Positions 50,018 through 59,765 are shown, numbered from the stretch's first letter. The stretch: 64,000 nt of DNA from an uncultured Clostridia bacterium (GCA_947165425.1 CAMVAJ010000002.1:1-64000); one strand, 5' to 3'. The notes: generated from the letters alone by a model not told the origin. Made by a program: numbers and translations.

Positions 50018-51049
50018 TTAACGCATGCCGGGATCGTAGGGGATGCCCTCCGCCTTGGGCGCCCGGGAGCTCTTGGAGGTGAAGGCCAGCACCACCAGGG
50101 TGATGACATAGGGCATCATCCGGTAGATGTTGGTGTTGATGTTGAGGTTCTTCAGGGCGTAGACGCCGTCGCCGTTGATATCCAGGGTGGAGTAGGAGGC
50201 GGCGATGCACTTGAACAGGCCGAACAGCAGCGCCGCGCCGCAGATGTTGCCGGGCTTCCAGTTGCCGAAGATCATCACGGCCAGCGCCAGGAAGCCGAAG
50301 CCGGCCACGTCGCCGTTGGCGGAGCAGTTGGCCGTGGTGAGCACGTAGACGAAGCCGCCCATGCCGGCCAGCGCGCCGGAGATGACCACGCCCGCGTAGC
50401 GCATCTTGATGACGTCGATGCCCAGGGACGCGGAGGCCTGCGGATTCTCGCCGCAGGAGCGCAGCCGCATGCCGAAGCGGGTCTTGTAGAGGATGATGGC
50501 CATGACGACGAAGACCAGGATGCAGATGTAGGTGGCCACGTAGACCTTGTCCACGAAGGTGGAGCCCAGGAAGCCCATCTCATCCTTGCGGCCGTAGCCG
50601 AACATGGCTTTTTTCAGCATGAACCAGCTGGCGGCGTCGCCGGTGTACATGTTCAGGGTGTTCTGGTTGGCGAGAATGCGGATGAAGAACAGCACCAGGG
50701 CCGGCGCCATCAGGTTCAGCGCCGTGCCGCCGATGGTCTGGTCCGCCTTCAGGTTGATGGCGGCGAAGGCCAGCAGCAAACTGAACACCGCGCCCATCAG
50801 GGCCGCGAAGAGAATCGCCAGGGCGCAGAACCCTTGCAGCGCCAGGTAGTTTTTCGCCTCGAAGGCGGCCTGGAACCAGCCCCACTGCTGGACGAAGCGG
50901 ACGAAGAGCACGCCCATGAAGGCGCCGAAGATCATGATGCCCTCCAGGGCCAGGTTGATGATGCCGCTGCGCTCGGCAAAGACGCCGGCCAGGGCCACCA
51001 CCATCAGCGGGACGGCGTACACAAGGGTTTGACGAATCAGAAACGACAT
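50018..51049 (-). CDS. BMP-type ABC importer permease (NupQ-like)
   Basis: A 343-residue permease with about nine hydrophobic segments, beginning TLVYAVPLMVVALAGVFAERSGIINLALEGIMIFGAF and containing RSCGENPQASASLGIDVIKMRYAGVVISGALAGMGG, typical of the branched-chain/BMP permease family. It pairs with the permease encoded just upstream (stop and start overlap, TAATG) to form the channel of a nucleoside importer. Last gene of the operon. Confidence 0.92.
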   Translation of the reverse strand: MSFLIRQTLVYAVPLMVVALAGVFAERSGIINLALEGIMIFGAFMGVLFVRFVQQWGWFQAAFEAKNYLALQGFCALAILFAALMGAVFSLLLAFAAINLKADQTIGGTALNLMAPALVLFFIRILANQNTLNMYTGDAASWFMLKKAMFGYGRKDEMGFLGSTFVDKVYVATYICILVFVVMAIILYKTRFGMRLRSCGENPQASASLGIDVIKMRYAGVVISGALAGMGGFVYVLTTANCSANGDVAGFGFLALAVMIFGNWKPGNICGAALLFGLFKCIAASYSTLDINGDGVYALKNLNINTNIYRMMPYVITLVVLAFTSKSSRAPKAEGIPYDPGMR

Positions 51050-52305
51050 TACTTGTTCACCGCCTTTCCTTTGTGCAGCCGGCTGATCCAGGTCTTGATG
51101 ACCAGCATGAAGGCCGAGAGGTACACGATGACGGAGATGATCACGTCGGTGATGTATTCGTTGAAGGCGGTCAGCTCCGTCAGCTTCTGTCCGCAGACGG
51201 ACAGCATCGACATGAAGGTGGCCGAGAAGATGACGCCGATGGGGTTGTTGATAGCCAGGAGCGCCACCGGGATGCCGTTGAAGCCCTCCGAGGGCAGGGA
51301 CTGGTAGGTGCTCCAGAAGAACTCGGTGTTGCCCGACAGCCAGTACAGGGCGGCGCCCGCGCCGGCCAGGGAGCCGGCCAGCGCCATGGTCAGCACGATG
51401 TTGCGCCGATCCTGGATGCCGGCGTAGCGCGCGGCGTAGCGGTTGGCGCCGCAGGCCTTGAGCTGATAGCCCATGGTGGTGCGGGAGAGGAGCACGTAGA
51501 TCACGATGGCCAGCAGGATGGCGATCACGATGCCGCCGTTGACCTGGCTGCCCGCGAAGAGGCGGTCCAGGCCGAGCTTGGAGGTGGCGATCCCGCCGCG
51601 GGTCGCCACGATCGTGGCGCCCTCCGGGACGTTCGCGCCCACCGTGGAGGCGACGCCGTCGGCGACGATGTCGTTCATGACGGTGGCGGTCTTATAGATG
51701 TAGCCGGACTTGGTGCCCTCCAGGACGTTCTTCAGGTTGCTGCCCTCGAAGAACCAGGTGACCAGGTTGGCGGCGATCCAGTTGGTCATGATGCAGGCCA
51801 GCACCTCGTTGATGTTGAGGAAGGCCTTGAGCATGCCGGGGATCGCGCCCCAGATGGCGCCGGCCATCATGCCGCACAGGAGGGCCAGCAGCCAGACCAG
51901 CCAGGAGGGGATGACGTTGGTGGGAACGGAGAGGGCGATATAGAGGCTGGCCGCCGTGCCGGCCAGATACTGGCCCGGCGCGCCGATGTTGAACAGGCCG
52001 GCCTTATTGCCCAGGGCCACGGAGAGGCCCGTCATGATCAGCGGCACGGCCCGGAAGAGCATGTTGCCGAAGGTGACCGGGTTGAAGCCGAAGGTCAGCG
52101 CGCCGGTGGCGTCGCGGCCGGTGGCGAACAGGCCCGCCACCACCAGCCGGATGCCCTCCCAGGCGCCCTTGATGCCCAGGGACGGGTTGGTCAGGCCGAC
52201 GATCAGGATGACGATGCCGCCGGCCAGCATGCCGATCAGGATGGCGACCAGCGACGCCAGCACGGAGCGGGTGCCGGGCTTGGACCAGAAGGATTCCTTT
52301 TTCAT
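51049..52305 (-). CDS. BMP-type ABC importer permease (NupP-like)
   Basis: A 418-residue permease, longer than its partner because of an extra periplasm-side loop (about 185-240). It shows LFNIGAPGQYLAGTAASLYIAL, INEVLACIMTNWIAANLVTWFF, LKACGANRYAARYAGIQDRRNIVLTMALAGSLAGAG and GFNGIPVALLAINNPIGVIFSATFMS. The start overlaps the ATPase stop by 4 bp (ATGA). Nucleosides are the likely substrates by family. Confidence 0.92.
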   Translation of the reverse strand: MKKESFWSKPGTRSVLASLVAILIGMLAGGIVILIVGLTNPSLGIKGAWEGIRLVVAGLFATGRDATGALTFGFNPVTFGNMLFRAVPLIMTGLSVALGNKAGLFNIGAPGQYLAGTAASLYIALSVPTNVIPSWLVWLLALLCGMMAGAIWGAIPGMLKAFLNINEVLACIMTNWIAANLVTWFFEGSNLKNVLEGTKSGYIYKTATVMNDIVADGVASTVGANVPEGATIVATRGGIATSKLGLDRLFAGSQVNGGIVIAILLAIVIYVLLSRTTMGYQLKACGANRYAARYAGIQDRRNIVLTMALAGSLAGAGAALYWLSGNTEFFWSTYQSLPSEGFNGIPVALLAINNPIGVIFSATFMSMLSVCGQKLTELTAFNEYITDVIISVIVYLSAFMLVIKTWISRLHKGKAVNK

Positions 52306-53855
52306 GCGCGCACCCCCTCAGCATGCTCCTGCCGCTTCGCGCCGGCCATGTACAGGCCGAGCTCCTCAACGGTCGTCTTCTTGGGATCCAGCTCGCCGAC
52401 GATCTCGCCCTCGTACATGACGAGGATCCGGTCGGACAGGTTCATGACTTCGTCCAGCTCCAGGGAGACCAGCAGCACGGCCTTCCCGGCGTCGCGCTGG
52501 GCGACGATCTGACGGTGGATGTTCTCGATGGCGCCCACGTCCAGGCCGCGGGTCGGCTGGACCGCGATGATCAGCGGCAGATCCCGGTCGATCTCGCGGG
52601 CGATGATGGCCTTCTGCTGGTTGCCGCCGGACATGGAGCGGGCGACGGTCAGCGGGCCCTGGCCGGAGCGGACGTCATACTGCTCGATGAGCCGCTCCGC
52701 GTATTTGCGCACCTCGCCGAAGCGGATGAAGCCCATGCTCTGGAAGCGGAGCTCCTCGAAGGTCTGCAGCACCAGGTTCTGCTCCAGGCTGAAATCCAGC
52801 ACGAGGCCGTGCTTGTGGCGGTCCTCCGGGATGTGGCTGATGCCGGCCTCGCTGCGCTTGCGGATGGGGGCGTGGGTGATATCCTGCCCGCACATCTGGA
52901 TGGTTCCGGCGGAGCACTTTTCCAGGCCGGTCAGGCCGAAGACCAGCTCGGTCTGGCCGTTGCCGTCGATGCCCGCGATGCAGACGATCTCCCCGGCGCG
53001 GACGTCGAAGGAGACGCCCTTGACCGCGTCGTGCTTGTAGAGCTTGGAGGGGACGTGGAGATCGCGCACGCTCAGCACCACGTCGCCGGGCTGGGCGGGC
53101 GCCTTGTCCACCACCAGCTGGACGTCGTGGCCGACCATCATGCGGCTCAGCTCCGGCGCGGTGGTCTCGGCGGTGACCACGGTGCCGATATAGCGGCCCT
53201 TGCGCAGCACGGTAACCCGGTCGGAGACCTCCATGATCTCGTTGAGCTTGTGGGAGATGAAGAGGATCGATTTGCCCTCCTTCACCAGGCCCTTCATGAT
53301 CTGCATGAGCTCGGTGATCTCCTGGGGTGTCAGCACGGCGGTGGGCTCGTCGAAGATGAGCACCTCGTTGTCGCGGTAGAGCATCTTGAGGATCTCCACG
53401 CGCTGCTGCATGCCCACGGTGATGTCCTCGACCTTGGCGTCCAGGTCCACCGCCAGCCCGTAGCGGCGGGAGAGCTCCTCGACCTTTTTCCGGGCCTCCT
53501 TGCGCTGCACAAAGCCGAACTTGGTGTCCTCCGCGCCCAGAATGATGTTATCCAGCACGGTGAAGACGTCGATCAGCTTGAAGTGCTGGTGCACCATGCC
53601 GATGTGCAGGGCGGTGGCGTCGTTGGGGTTGTTGATTTTGACGGGCTTGCCGTCCTTGCGGATCTCGCCCTGATCCGGCTGGTACAGACCGAAAAGCACG
53701 CTCATCAGCGTGGATTTCCCGGCGCCGTTCTCGCCCAGCAGGGCGTGGATTTCACCCCGCCGCAGCTGCAGCGTGATGTCATCGTTCGCTTTGATACCGG
53801 GGAATTCCTTGGTGATATGCAGCATTTCGATCACATAGTCCTGCTCGTGATCCAT
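52302..53855 (-). CDS. BMP-type ABC importer ATPase (NupO-like, double cassette)
   Basis: A 517-residue protein with two fused ATPase domains. The first has LGENGAGKSTLMSVLFGLY and LIFDEPTAVLTPQE, the second a degenerate Walker A (IAGIDGNGQTELVFGL), MSGGNQQKAIIAREI and IIAVQPTRGLDVGAI, as in RbsA/NupO-type ATPases for ribose and nucleoside import. It is separated from the substrate-binding protein gene by a terminator that likely lowers its expression relative to that gene. Confidence 0.93.
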   Translation of the reverse strand: MDHEQDYVIEMLHITKEFPGIKANDDITLQLRRGEIHALLGENGAGKSTLMSVLFGLYQPDQGEIRKDGKPVKINNPNDATALHIGMVHQHFKLIDVFTVLDNIILGAEDTKFGFVQRKEARKKVEELSRRYGLAVDLDAKVEDITVGMQQRVEILKMLYRDNEVLIFDEPTAVLTPQEITELMQIMKGLVKEGKSILFISHKLNEIMEVSDRVTVLRKGRYIGTVVTAETTAPELSRMMVGHDVQLVVDKAPAQPGDVVLSVRDLHVPSKLYKHDAVKGVSFDVRAGEIVCIAGIDGNGQTELVFGLTGLEKCSAGTIQMCGQDITHAPIRKRSEAGISHIPEDRHKHGLVLDFSLEQNLVLQTFEELRFQSMGFIRFGEVRKYAERLIEQYDVRSGQGPLTVARSMSGGNQQKAIIAREIDRDLPLIIAVQPTRGLDVGAIENIHRQIVAQRDAGKAVLLVSLELDEVMNLSDRILVMYEGEIVGELDPKKTTVEELGLYMAGAKRQEHAEGVRA

Positions 53856-53935
53856 GTTGCATCCCTCCCTCTTCAGTTGTCATGAAACGGAAAAACCTCA
53901 AATGTATTATAGCGAATCCCGCCCAAATATGCAAG

Positions 53936-53965
53936 AAAAAAGGAAGGGCGATTTCGCCCTTCCTT
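53936..53965 (-). terminator. Intra-operon terminator after the substrate-binding protein gene
   Basis: Minus strand AAGGAAGGGCG-AAAT-CGCCCTTCCTT with following T residues. The location between binding-protein and ATPase genes suggests partial read-through that favours binding-protein synthesis. Confidence 0.85.
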
Positions 53966-53978
53966 ATATTAAATTCTC

Positions 53979-55076
53979 TTACTCGTAGAGCACGGTGACG
54001 TTGCTCCAGGGGCCCTTCGCGTTGGGATCGTTCGCAGCGGCCTGATCGTCCACGACGACCTCGCCGTTCACGATCGCCTGACGCAGCGCCTTGTAGTCCT
54101 CCACGGTGTAGGACTCGAGGCTCCAGGTGTCCTCAGGCAGGCCAACCGCATCCTCGGCGGCGCCCAGAGAAACCTGACCGCCCTCCCAGGTGCCGTCAAA
54201 GGCCTTGGCCAGCATCTGATAGGTGCCCTCGGTGATGCCCTTCAGGGCGGAGGTGATGACGGTGTCAGACTCGTAGGACTGGTCCACGTCCACGCCGATC
54301 ACGGCCGCGTCGTTGGCGGAGGCGGCAGCGGTGATGGAGGAGAAGATGGAGCCGCCGCAGGAGAAGACGACCTCGGTGCCGGTCTCATACCAGCCGGAGA
54401 TCAGGGTCTGCAGCTCGGCAGAGGGGGAGAAGGAAGCGCCATACTGCCAGGTGAAGCGGATCTCAACCTGCTTGCCCAGCTTGGCAGCCGCGTCGTTGGC
54501 GCCCTGGATGTAGCCGTAGCCGTAGCGCATGCAGGCAGGGTTGGTGCCGCCGCCGCCGCCGGCGAAGCCCAGCTTCTCATAGCCGTCCATCACAGCCGCG
54601 TAGCCAGCCAGATAGCCGCACTGCTCTTCCTTGAACGCAACGCCGATGACGTTGTCCAGGCCGAGGCTCCAGCCGTCGATGAAGACGAACTTCACTTCGG
54701 GGAACTCCTTGGCGGCCTTCTCCAGCGCGGTGCCCTGCATGAAGCCGGCAGCCACGATGACCTTCGCGCCGGCTTCCGCAGCCGCCTTCATGGCGTCATA
54801 GCGGTCGTCGTCGGTGGCCTGTTCGCCGTTGGCGGGCTGATAATACTTGTAGGACAGGCCGTTGTCGTTGGCATAGGTCTTCGCGCCGTTCCAGGTGCCC
54901 TCGTTGAAGGACTTGTCCTTGAGCTGGCCGACGTCCGTGACGAAAGCCACCACATAGGTGTTGTCCGCAGAGGTGATGGTGTCCGGAATGTCAGCGGGGT
55001 TGGTGCTCTCGGCAAACACGCTGACCACACTCAGGCACAGGGCCATGGCAAGAAGAAGGGCAACAAACTTTTTCAT
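53979..55076 (-). CDS. BMP-family substrate-binding protein (nucleoside)
   Basis: A 365-residue extracellular binding protein of the BMP/Med family, feeding the nucleoside importer. After a signal peptide (MKKFVALLLAMALCLSVVSVFA) come VAFVTDVGQLKDKSFNEGTWNG, VIVAAGFMQGTALEKAAKEFPEVKFVFIDG and GVAFKEEQCGYLAGYAAVMDG, the classic motifs. Unlike most Gram-positive binding proteins it has no lipobox: the signal ends FA-ES, and the Cys in the signal is not in an LxxC context. Own strong promoter; downstream genes are read through a terminator. Confidence 0.92.
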   Translation of the reverse strand: MKKFVALLLAMALCLSVVSVFAESTNPADIPDTITSADNTYVVAFVTDVGQLKDKSFNEGTWNGAKTYANDNGLSYKYYQPANGEQATDDDRYDAMKAAAEAGAKVIVAAGFMQGTALEKAAKEFPEVKFVFIDGWSLGLDNVIGVAFKEEQCGYLAGYAAVMDGYEKLGFAGGGGGTNPACMRYGYGYIQGANDAAAKLGKQVEIRFTWQYGASFSPSAELQTLISGWYETGTEVVFSCGGSIFSSITAAASANDAAVIGVDVDQSYESDTVITSALKGITEGTYQMLAKAFDGTWEGGQVSLGAAEDAVGLPEDTWSLESYTVEDYKALRQAIVNGEVVVDDQAAANDPNAKGPWSNVTVLYE

Positions 55077-55105
55077 GGTGCATTCCTCCTCGTTTATTTC
55101 GCTTG

Positions 55106-55151
55106 GGCGGATGCGGATTCATCCGCCGGAGCCTGTAACGGAATTATAGCA
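55106..55151 (-). promoter_or_regulatory. Promoter and leader hairpin of the nucleoside importer operon
   Basis: Minus strand extended -10 TGCTATAAT (55143-55151), with a weak -35 TTCTCA 17 bp upstream. The leader carries GGCGGATG-(6)-CATCCGCC (55106-55127). No purine riboswitch core was found. Confidence 0.65.
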
Positions 55152-55251
55152 GATTTGACATGGTTTGAGAAGTCGTTTTCTGAGAAAAAACGTAACAGAT
55201 TGATGAAGAAAAACCGTCAGTTTGATGTCGGAATTGACAAATCCGCGGCTC

Positions 55252-55292
55252 AAAAAGGCCGGCGGCAGGGGAAAGCCCTGTCGTCGGCCGGG
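55252..55292 (-). terminator. Terminator after clpB
   Basis: Minus strand GGCCGACGACAGGG-CTTT-CCCCTGCCGCCGGCC followed by TTTTT, about 35 bp after the clpB stop; the stem has a few mismatches or G-U pairs. Confidence 0.7.
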
Positions 55293-55327
55293 ATTATTAC
55301 TCGAGAGGAGCGTGGCGGAATAGCGCG

Positions 55328-57928
55328 TCAGCGGATAATGAGGCCGCTGTCGTCCGCGTCCACGACGATCTCCTCGCCGGGGCGGATGTCGCCGGCCACG
55401 ATGCGCCGGGCCACGAGGGTCTCCACGTGGGCCTGCAGATACCGCTTCAGGGGGCGCGCGCCGTAGACGGGGTCGTAGCCCTCGTCCACGATGTGGGTCA
55501 GCGCGGCGTCGGTCAGGGTCACGTGCAGGCGGCGGTCCGCCAGACGGCTGTTGAGGCTGTTCATCATCAGGCCGACGATCCGGGTGATCTGCTCGCGGGT
55601 CAGGGGCTGATAGGTGACGATCTCGTCGATCCGGTTCAGGAACTCCGGGCGGAAGTGCTGCTTGAGCAGCCGGTCCACCTGGTCCCGGGCCTCCTGGGTG
55701 AGGTGGCCGTCGCCGTCAATGCCCTCCAGGATGTAGCTGCTGCCCAGGTTGGAGGTCATGATCAGGATCGTGTTCTTGAAGTCCACGGTGCGGCCCTGGC
55801 TGTCCGTGATGCGGCCGTCGTCGAGCACCTGCAGGAGGACGTTGAACACGTCGGGGTGCGCCTTCTCCACCTCGTCGAAGAGGACGACGGAGTAGGGGTG
55901 GCGGCGGACCGCCTCGGTCAGCTGGCCGCCCTCGTCATAGCCCACGTATCCGGGAGGCGCGCCGATGAGCCGGGAGACGGAGAACTTCTCCATGTACTCG
56001 GACATGTCGATCCGCACCATGTTGCGCTCGTCGTCGAAGAGGGCCTGGGCCAGCGCCTTGGCCAGCTCCGTCTTGCCCACGCCGGTGGGGCCGAGGAAGA
56101 GGAAGGAGCCCAGCGGCCGGTTGGGGTCCTGGATGCCGGCCCGGCTGCGCAGGATGGCCTCGCTGACGCGGCGGACCGCCTCGTCCTGGCCGATGACCCG
56201 CTCGTGCAGCGTGTCCTCCAGGCGGAGGAGCTTCTCCCGCTCGGACTCCATGAGCTTCGTCACCGGGACGCCAGTCCAGCGGGAGACGATGCGGGCGATC
56301 TCATCGTCGGTCACCTTGTCGTGCAGCAGGCTCTCCTCCCCCCCGCGCTGCTCGGCGATGGCCTCGGTCTCGCGTAGCTCCTTCTCCAGCTGCGGGAGCT
56401 TGCCGTACTTCAGCTCCGCGGCCTTGTTCAGGTCGTAGCTGCGCTCGGCCTTCTCCATCTCGGCGCGGGTTTGCTCGATCTGCTCGCGCAGGCTGTTGAC
56501 CTTGCCGATGGCGTCCTTCTCGGTCTCCCAGCGGGTCTTCATGGCATCGAAGGAGGCGCGCTCGTCGGCCAGCTCTTTGCGGACCTCCTCCAGGCGGCCC
56601 TTGGAGAGCTCGTCGTCGTCGTGGCTCAGGGCGGCCTCCTCGATCTCCAGCTGCATGATCTTGCGGCGGACGTCGTCCAGCTCGGTGGGCATGGAGTCGA
56701 TCTCCGTGCGGATCATGGCGCAGGCCTCGTCCACCAGGTCGATGGCCTTGTCGGGGAGGAAACGGTCGGTGATGTAGCGGTCGGAGAGGGTGGCGGCGGC
56801 GATCAGCGCGCTGTCCTGGATCTTCACGCCGTGGAAGACCTCGTAGCGCTCCTTCAGGCCGCGCAGGATGGCGATGGTGTCCTCGACGGTGGGCTCCTCG
56901 ACCATGACGGGCTGGAAGCGGCGCTCCAGGGCCGCGTCCTTCTCAATGTACTTGCGATACTCGTTCAGGGTCGTCGCGCCGATGCAGTGCAGCTCGCCGC
57001 GGGCCAGCATGGGCTTGAGCAGGTTGCCGGCGTCCATCGCGCCCTCGGACTTGCCGGCGCCGACAATGGTGTGCAGCTCATCGATGAAGAGCAGGATGCG
57101 GCCCTCGCTCTTCTTGATCTCCGCGAGCACAGCCTTGAGCCGCTCCTCGAACTCGCCGCGGAACTTCGCGCCGGCGATCAGGCTGCCCATGTCCAGGGAG
57201 AAGATGGACTTGTCCTTCAGGGAGTCCGGCACGTCGCCGCGGACGATCCGCAGGGCGAGGCCTTCCACGACGGCGGTCTTGCCGACGCCGGGCTCGCCGA
57301 TCAGCACGGGGTTGTTCTTCGTCTTCCGGGAGAGGATGCGGACCACGTTCCGGATCTCGGCGTCGCGGCCGATGACCGGGTCCAGCTTCTGCTTCCGGGC
57401 CATCTCGGTCAGGTCGGTGCCGTATTTCTTCAGGGCGTCGTAGGTCTCCTCGGGCGTGTCGGTGGTGACGCGGGTCGCGCCGCGGACGCTGCTGAGGGCC
57501 TTGAGGAAGGCCTCCGGGTCGTAGCGCATCTGGGAGAGCAGAGCCTTGACCTTGCCGTTGGGCTTGGCGGCGATGCCCATCCAGAGGTGCTCGACGGACA
57601 CGTACTCATCCTTCATCCCCTTGGCCGCGGCGCTGGCCTCCGCCAGGGCCTTGTCCAGCTCGGGGGAGATGTAGATCTTGTCCGCCTCGCGGCCGGAGCC
57701 GGTGACCCGGGGCATGCGCTCGATGGCGTCCTGGACGGACGCCTTCAGGGTGGGCACGGAGTAGCCGGCCTTGGTCAGCAGCTGGGGGATCAGCTCCTGC
57801 TCGTTTTCGGTCAGGGCGAGGATCAGGTGCTCCTGGTCCGCCTGCATATGCTGATACTCCACGGCGATCTGCTGGGCCCGGGCCAGGGCCTCCATGGATT
57901 TGCGGGTATAATTGCTGGTAGCTGCCAT
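55328..57928 (-). CDS. clpB: ClpB disaggregase
   Basis: An 866-residue Hsp100 chaperone that extracts proteins from aggregates. It has an N-domain (1-150), NBD1 ([18 protein letters not shown]; Arg/Glu region [22 protein letters not shown]), the coiled-coil M-domain typical of ClpB (about 405-525), NBD2 ([33 protein letters not shown]) and a C-terminal domain ending without a ClpP-binding loop. Full length. Controlled by a CtsR box. ATG 57928 with AAAGGGGG upstream. Confidence 0.97.
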   Translation of the reverse strand: MAATSNYTRKSMEALARAQQIAVEYQHMQADQEHLILALTENEQELIPQLLTKAGYSVPTLKASVQDAIERMPRVTGSGREADKIYISPELDKALAEASAAAKGMKDEYVSVEHLWMGIAAKPNGKVKALLSQMRYDPEAFLKALSSVRGATRVTTDTPEETYDALKKYGTDLTEMARKQKLDPVIGRDAEIRNVVRILSRKTKNNPVLIGEPGVGKTAVVEGLALRIVRGDVPDSLKDKSIFSLDMGSLIAGAKFRGEFEERLKAVLAEIKKSEGRILLFIDELHTIVGAGKSEGAMDAGNLLKPMLARGELHCIGATTLNEYRKYIEKDAALERRFQPVMVEEPTVEDTIAILRGLKERYEVFHGVKIQDSALIAAATLSDRYITDRFLPDKAIDLVDEACAMIRTEIDSMPTELDDVRRKIMQLEIEEAALSHDDDELSKGRLEEVRKELADERASFDAMKTRWETEKDAIGKVNSLREQIEQTRAEMEKAERSYDLNKAAELKYGKLPQLEKELRETEAIAEQRGGEESLLHDKVTDDEIARIVSRWTGVPVTKLMESEREKLLRLEDTLHERVIGQDEAVRRVSEAILRSRAGIQDPNRPLGSFLFLGPTGVGKTELAKALAQALFDDERNMVRIDMSEYMEKFSVSRLIGAPPGYVGYDEGGQLTEAVRRHPYSVVLFDEVEKAHPDVFNVLLQVLDDGRITDSQGRTVDFKNTILIMTSNLGSSYILEGIDGDGHLTQEARDQVDRLLKQHFRPEFLNRIDEIVTYQPLTREQITRIVGLMMNSLNSRLADRRLHVTLTDAALTHIVDEGYDPVYGARPLKRYLQAHVETLVARRIVAGDIRPGEEIVVDADDSGLIIR

Positions 57929-57974
57929 GATTGTCAGCCCCCTTTCGGTGAGATTCAGAGCAGGGTCAGCGTAG

Positions 57975-58029
57975 TTTGACTATCTTTGACCTTGCGGCTA
58001 TATCATACACCTTTTCCATGGAATGTCAA
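57975..58029 (-). promoter_or_regulatory. clpB promoter with CtsR operator
   Basis: Minus strand TTGACA (58024-58029), 16 bp, TATGAT (58002-58007), followed at about +4 to +20 by GGTCAAAGATAGTCAAA (57975-57991). This is an almost perfect CtsR heptad repeat (A/GGTCAAA-NAN-A/GGTCAAA), the operator of the class III heat-shock repressor. Confidence 0.9.
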
Positions 58030-58078
58030 GGGGTTTCCCGGGTCTTTTTTACGGGTTTCCCTTCGGGGCGGGCTGTGG

Positions 58079-58084
58079 TATAAT
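58079..58084 (+). promoter_or_regulatory. Extended -10 of the ubiB-like gene
   Basis: TGGTATAAT (TATAAT at 58079-58084), 53 bp before the ATG at 58137; the -35 (TTTCCC) is poor. The promoter is only about 50 bp from the divergent clpB promoter. Confidence 0.6.
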
Positions 58085-58136
58085 AGCAGGAGATCGAGAG
58101 AAATCCTGATCCGAAATCACCCGACCGGAGGCCGAT

Positions 58137-59711
58137 ATGAGCGACAAGATCACGGCGGTCCGCGACCAGGGGAAGCGCCTGGCCGAGATCGTGGAGGTGC
58201 TGCGGCGCAACGAGCTGACCAAGGGCATGAGCCCGGAGAAGCTCTGCGCGATCCTCGAGGGGCTGGGCCCGACCTATATCAAGCTGGGCCAGGTTTTCTC
58301 CATGCGGGCGGACTTTCTGCCCCAGGAATACTGCGACGCGCTGGCGCGCCTGCGCACGGACGTGGAGCCGATGCCCGGCGAGCAGGTGAGGCGCATCATC
58401 GAGACGGCCTACGGCAAGCCGGTGGAGGAGGTCTTCGCGGCGTTCGACCCGCACGCCCTGGGGAGCGCCTCCATCGCGCAGGCCCACGCCGCCACCCTGA
58501 CCACCGGGGAGCGCGTGGTGGTAAAGGTGCAGCGGGAGGGCATCCGCGAGACCATGAGCCAGGACATCCGCCTGCTGAAGCGGGCGGCGGAGCTGGTGAA
58601 GTACACGCCGGCTAAGGGCCTGGTGGATTTCAACCGGGTGCTGGACGAGATGTGGATGGTGAGCCAGCAGGAGATGGACTTCCTCTGCGAGGCGCGGAAC
58701 CTGGAGACCTTCCGCCGCAACAACGCGGAGGTGCCCTATGTCACGGCACCGGCGCTCTACAAGCAGTACACCACCGCAAACCTGCTGGTGATGGAGTATG
58801 TGGAGGGGTACGCCGTCTCGGACCGGGAGGCGCTGATCGCCGCGGGGCTGGACCCGGACGACCTGGGCGCGAAGCTCGCGGCGAACTATGTCAAGCAGGT
58901 GGTGGAGGACGGCTTCTTCCACGCGGACCCGCACCCCGGGAATCTGCGGATCCGGGACGGAAAGCTCGTCTTCCTCGACATGGGGATGATGGGGACCCTG
59001 CGGGAGCAGGACCGCCGGGCCATCGCCCGGGCGCTGGCGGGCATCGCGCGCAATGAGGTGCAGCCCTGCGTGGAGGCGGTGCTGACCCTGGGCGTCTTCT
59101 CCGAGGCCCCGGACCGCCGCCGGCTCTACCGGGACTGCGAGGCCATGATGGACCGCTACGCGGCGATGGACCTGGGCGGGATGGATCTCTCCGCGCTGAT
59201 GACGGACGTGATGGAGATCATGAAGGCCAACCACATCGGCATGCCCGCCGGGCTGACGATGCTGGCCCGGGGCATGGCGACGCTGGAGGGCGTGGTGAAG
59301 GAGCTCGCGCCGCAGTGCAACGTGGCGAAGATCGCGGCGGACCACGTGACCCAGAGCTTCCTGCGGGATTTCGACTGGCGCGGGCAGCTCCTGCGGGACG
59401 GGCGCGCGGTCTACAACAGCGGGACCAAGGCGCTTGACATCCCGGCCCTGGTCTCCGACACGCTCCGCACGGGCCTCAAGGGCGACGCGATGGTGGGCGT
59501 GGAGCAGCATCTCGGGCAGGGGACCCGCCGCGAGGTCCGGCGCGGGGTGACGCGGCTGTGCGCCACGATCCTGTGCGCCGCGCTGCTGCTGGCGGCAGCC
59601 CTCGGGGATCACACGCCCGCGGCGCTGCTGGGCCTGAGCGTGCGGGAGCTGCTTTGTCTGGGCGGCGCGGCGCCGCTGGTCTGGGTGATTTTCTTCCGGG
59701 ATAAGGACTGA
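58137..59711 (+). CDS. UbiB/AarF/ABC1-family atypical kinase
   Basis: A 524-residue protein-kinase-like protein. It contains the KxGQ motif (YIKLGQVFSMRADFLPQEY), the family AAAS-like loop GSASIAQAH, VVVKVQREGI, DGFFHADPHPGNLRI (catalytic Asp/Asn) and FLDMGMMG, and ends with two C-terminal membrane segments. In respiring bacteria UbiB supports quinone synthesis; in this apparent strict anaerobe another lipid-related role is likely. Monocistronic between divergent clpB and a palindromic terminator. Confidence 0.9.
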   Translation: MSDKITAVRDQGKRLAEIVEVLRRNELTKGMSPEKLCAILEGLGPTYIKLGQVFSMRADFLPQEYCDALARLRTDVEPMPGEQVRRIIETAYGKPVEEVFAAFDPHALGSASIAQAHAATLTTGERVVVKVQREGIRETMSQDIRLLKRAAELVKYTPAKGLVDFNRVLDEMWMVSQQEMDFLCEARNLETFRRNNAEVPYVTAPALYKQYTTANLLVMEYVEGYAVSDREALIAAGLDPDDLGAKLAANYVKQVVEDGFFHADPHPGNLRIRDGKLVFLDMGMMGTLREQDRRAIARALAGIARNEVQPCVEAVLTLGVFSEAPDRRRLYRDCEAMMDRYAAMDLGGMDLSALMTDVMEIMKANHIGMPAGLTMLARGMATLEGVVKELAPQCNVAKIAADHVTQSFLRDFDWRGQLLRDGRAVYNSGTKALDIPALVSDTLRTGLKGDAMVGVEQHLGQGTRREVRRGVTRLCATILCAALLLAAALGDHTPAALLGLSVRELLCLGGAAPLVWVIFFRDKD

Positions 59712-59712
59712 A

Positions 59713-59760
59713 AAAGCGCAAGCGAAAAGCGGGCCGCGGCCCGCTTTTCGCTTGCGCTTT
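59713..59760. terminator. 48-bp perfect palindrome, bidirectional terminator
   Basis: Both halves are exact complements with no spacer (left half ends AAAGCGGGCCG). It lies between the convergent ubiB-like gene and the 79-residue protein gene, 2 bp after the former's stop, with T-rich ends on both strands. Confidence 0.9.
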
Positions 59761-59765
59761 GCGGC

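Noticed and set aside
55077-55151. Purine riboswitch in the nucleoside importer leader
   Set aside because: Only a simple hairpin is present; the conserved purine aptamer core was not found.
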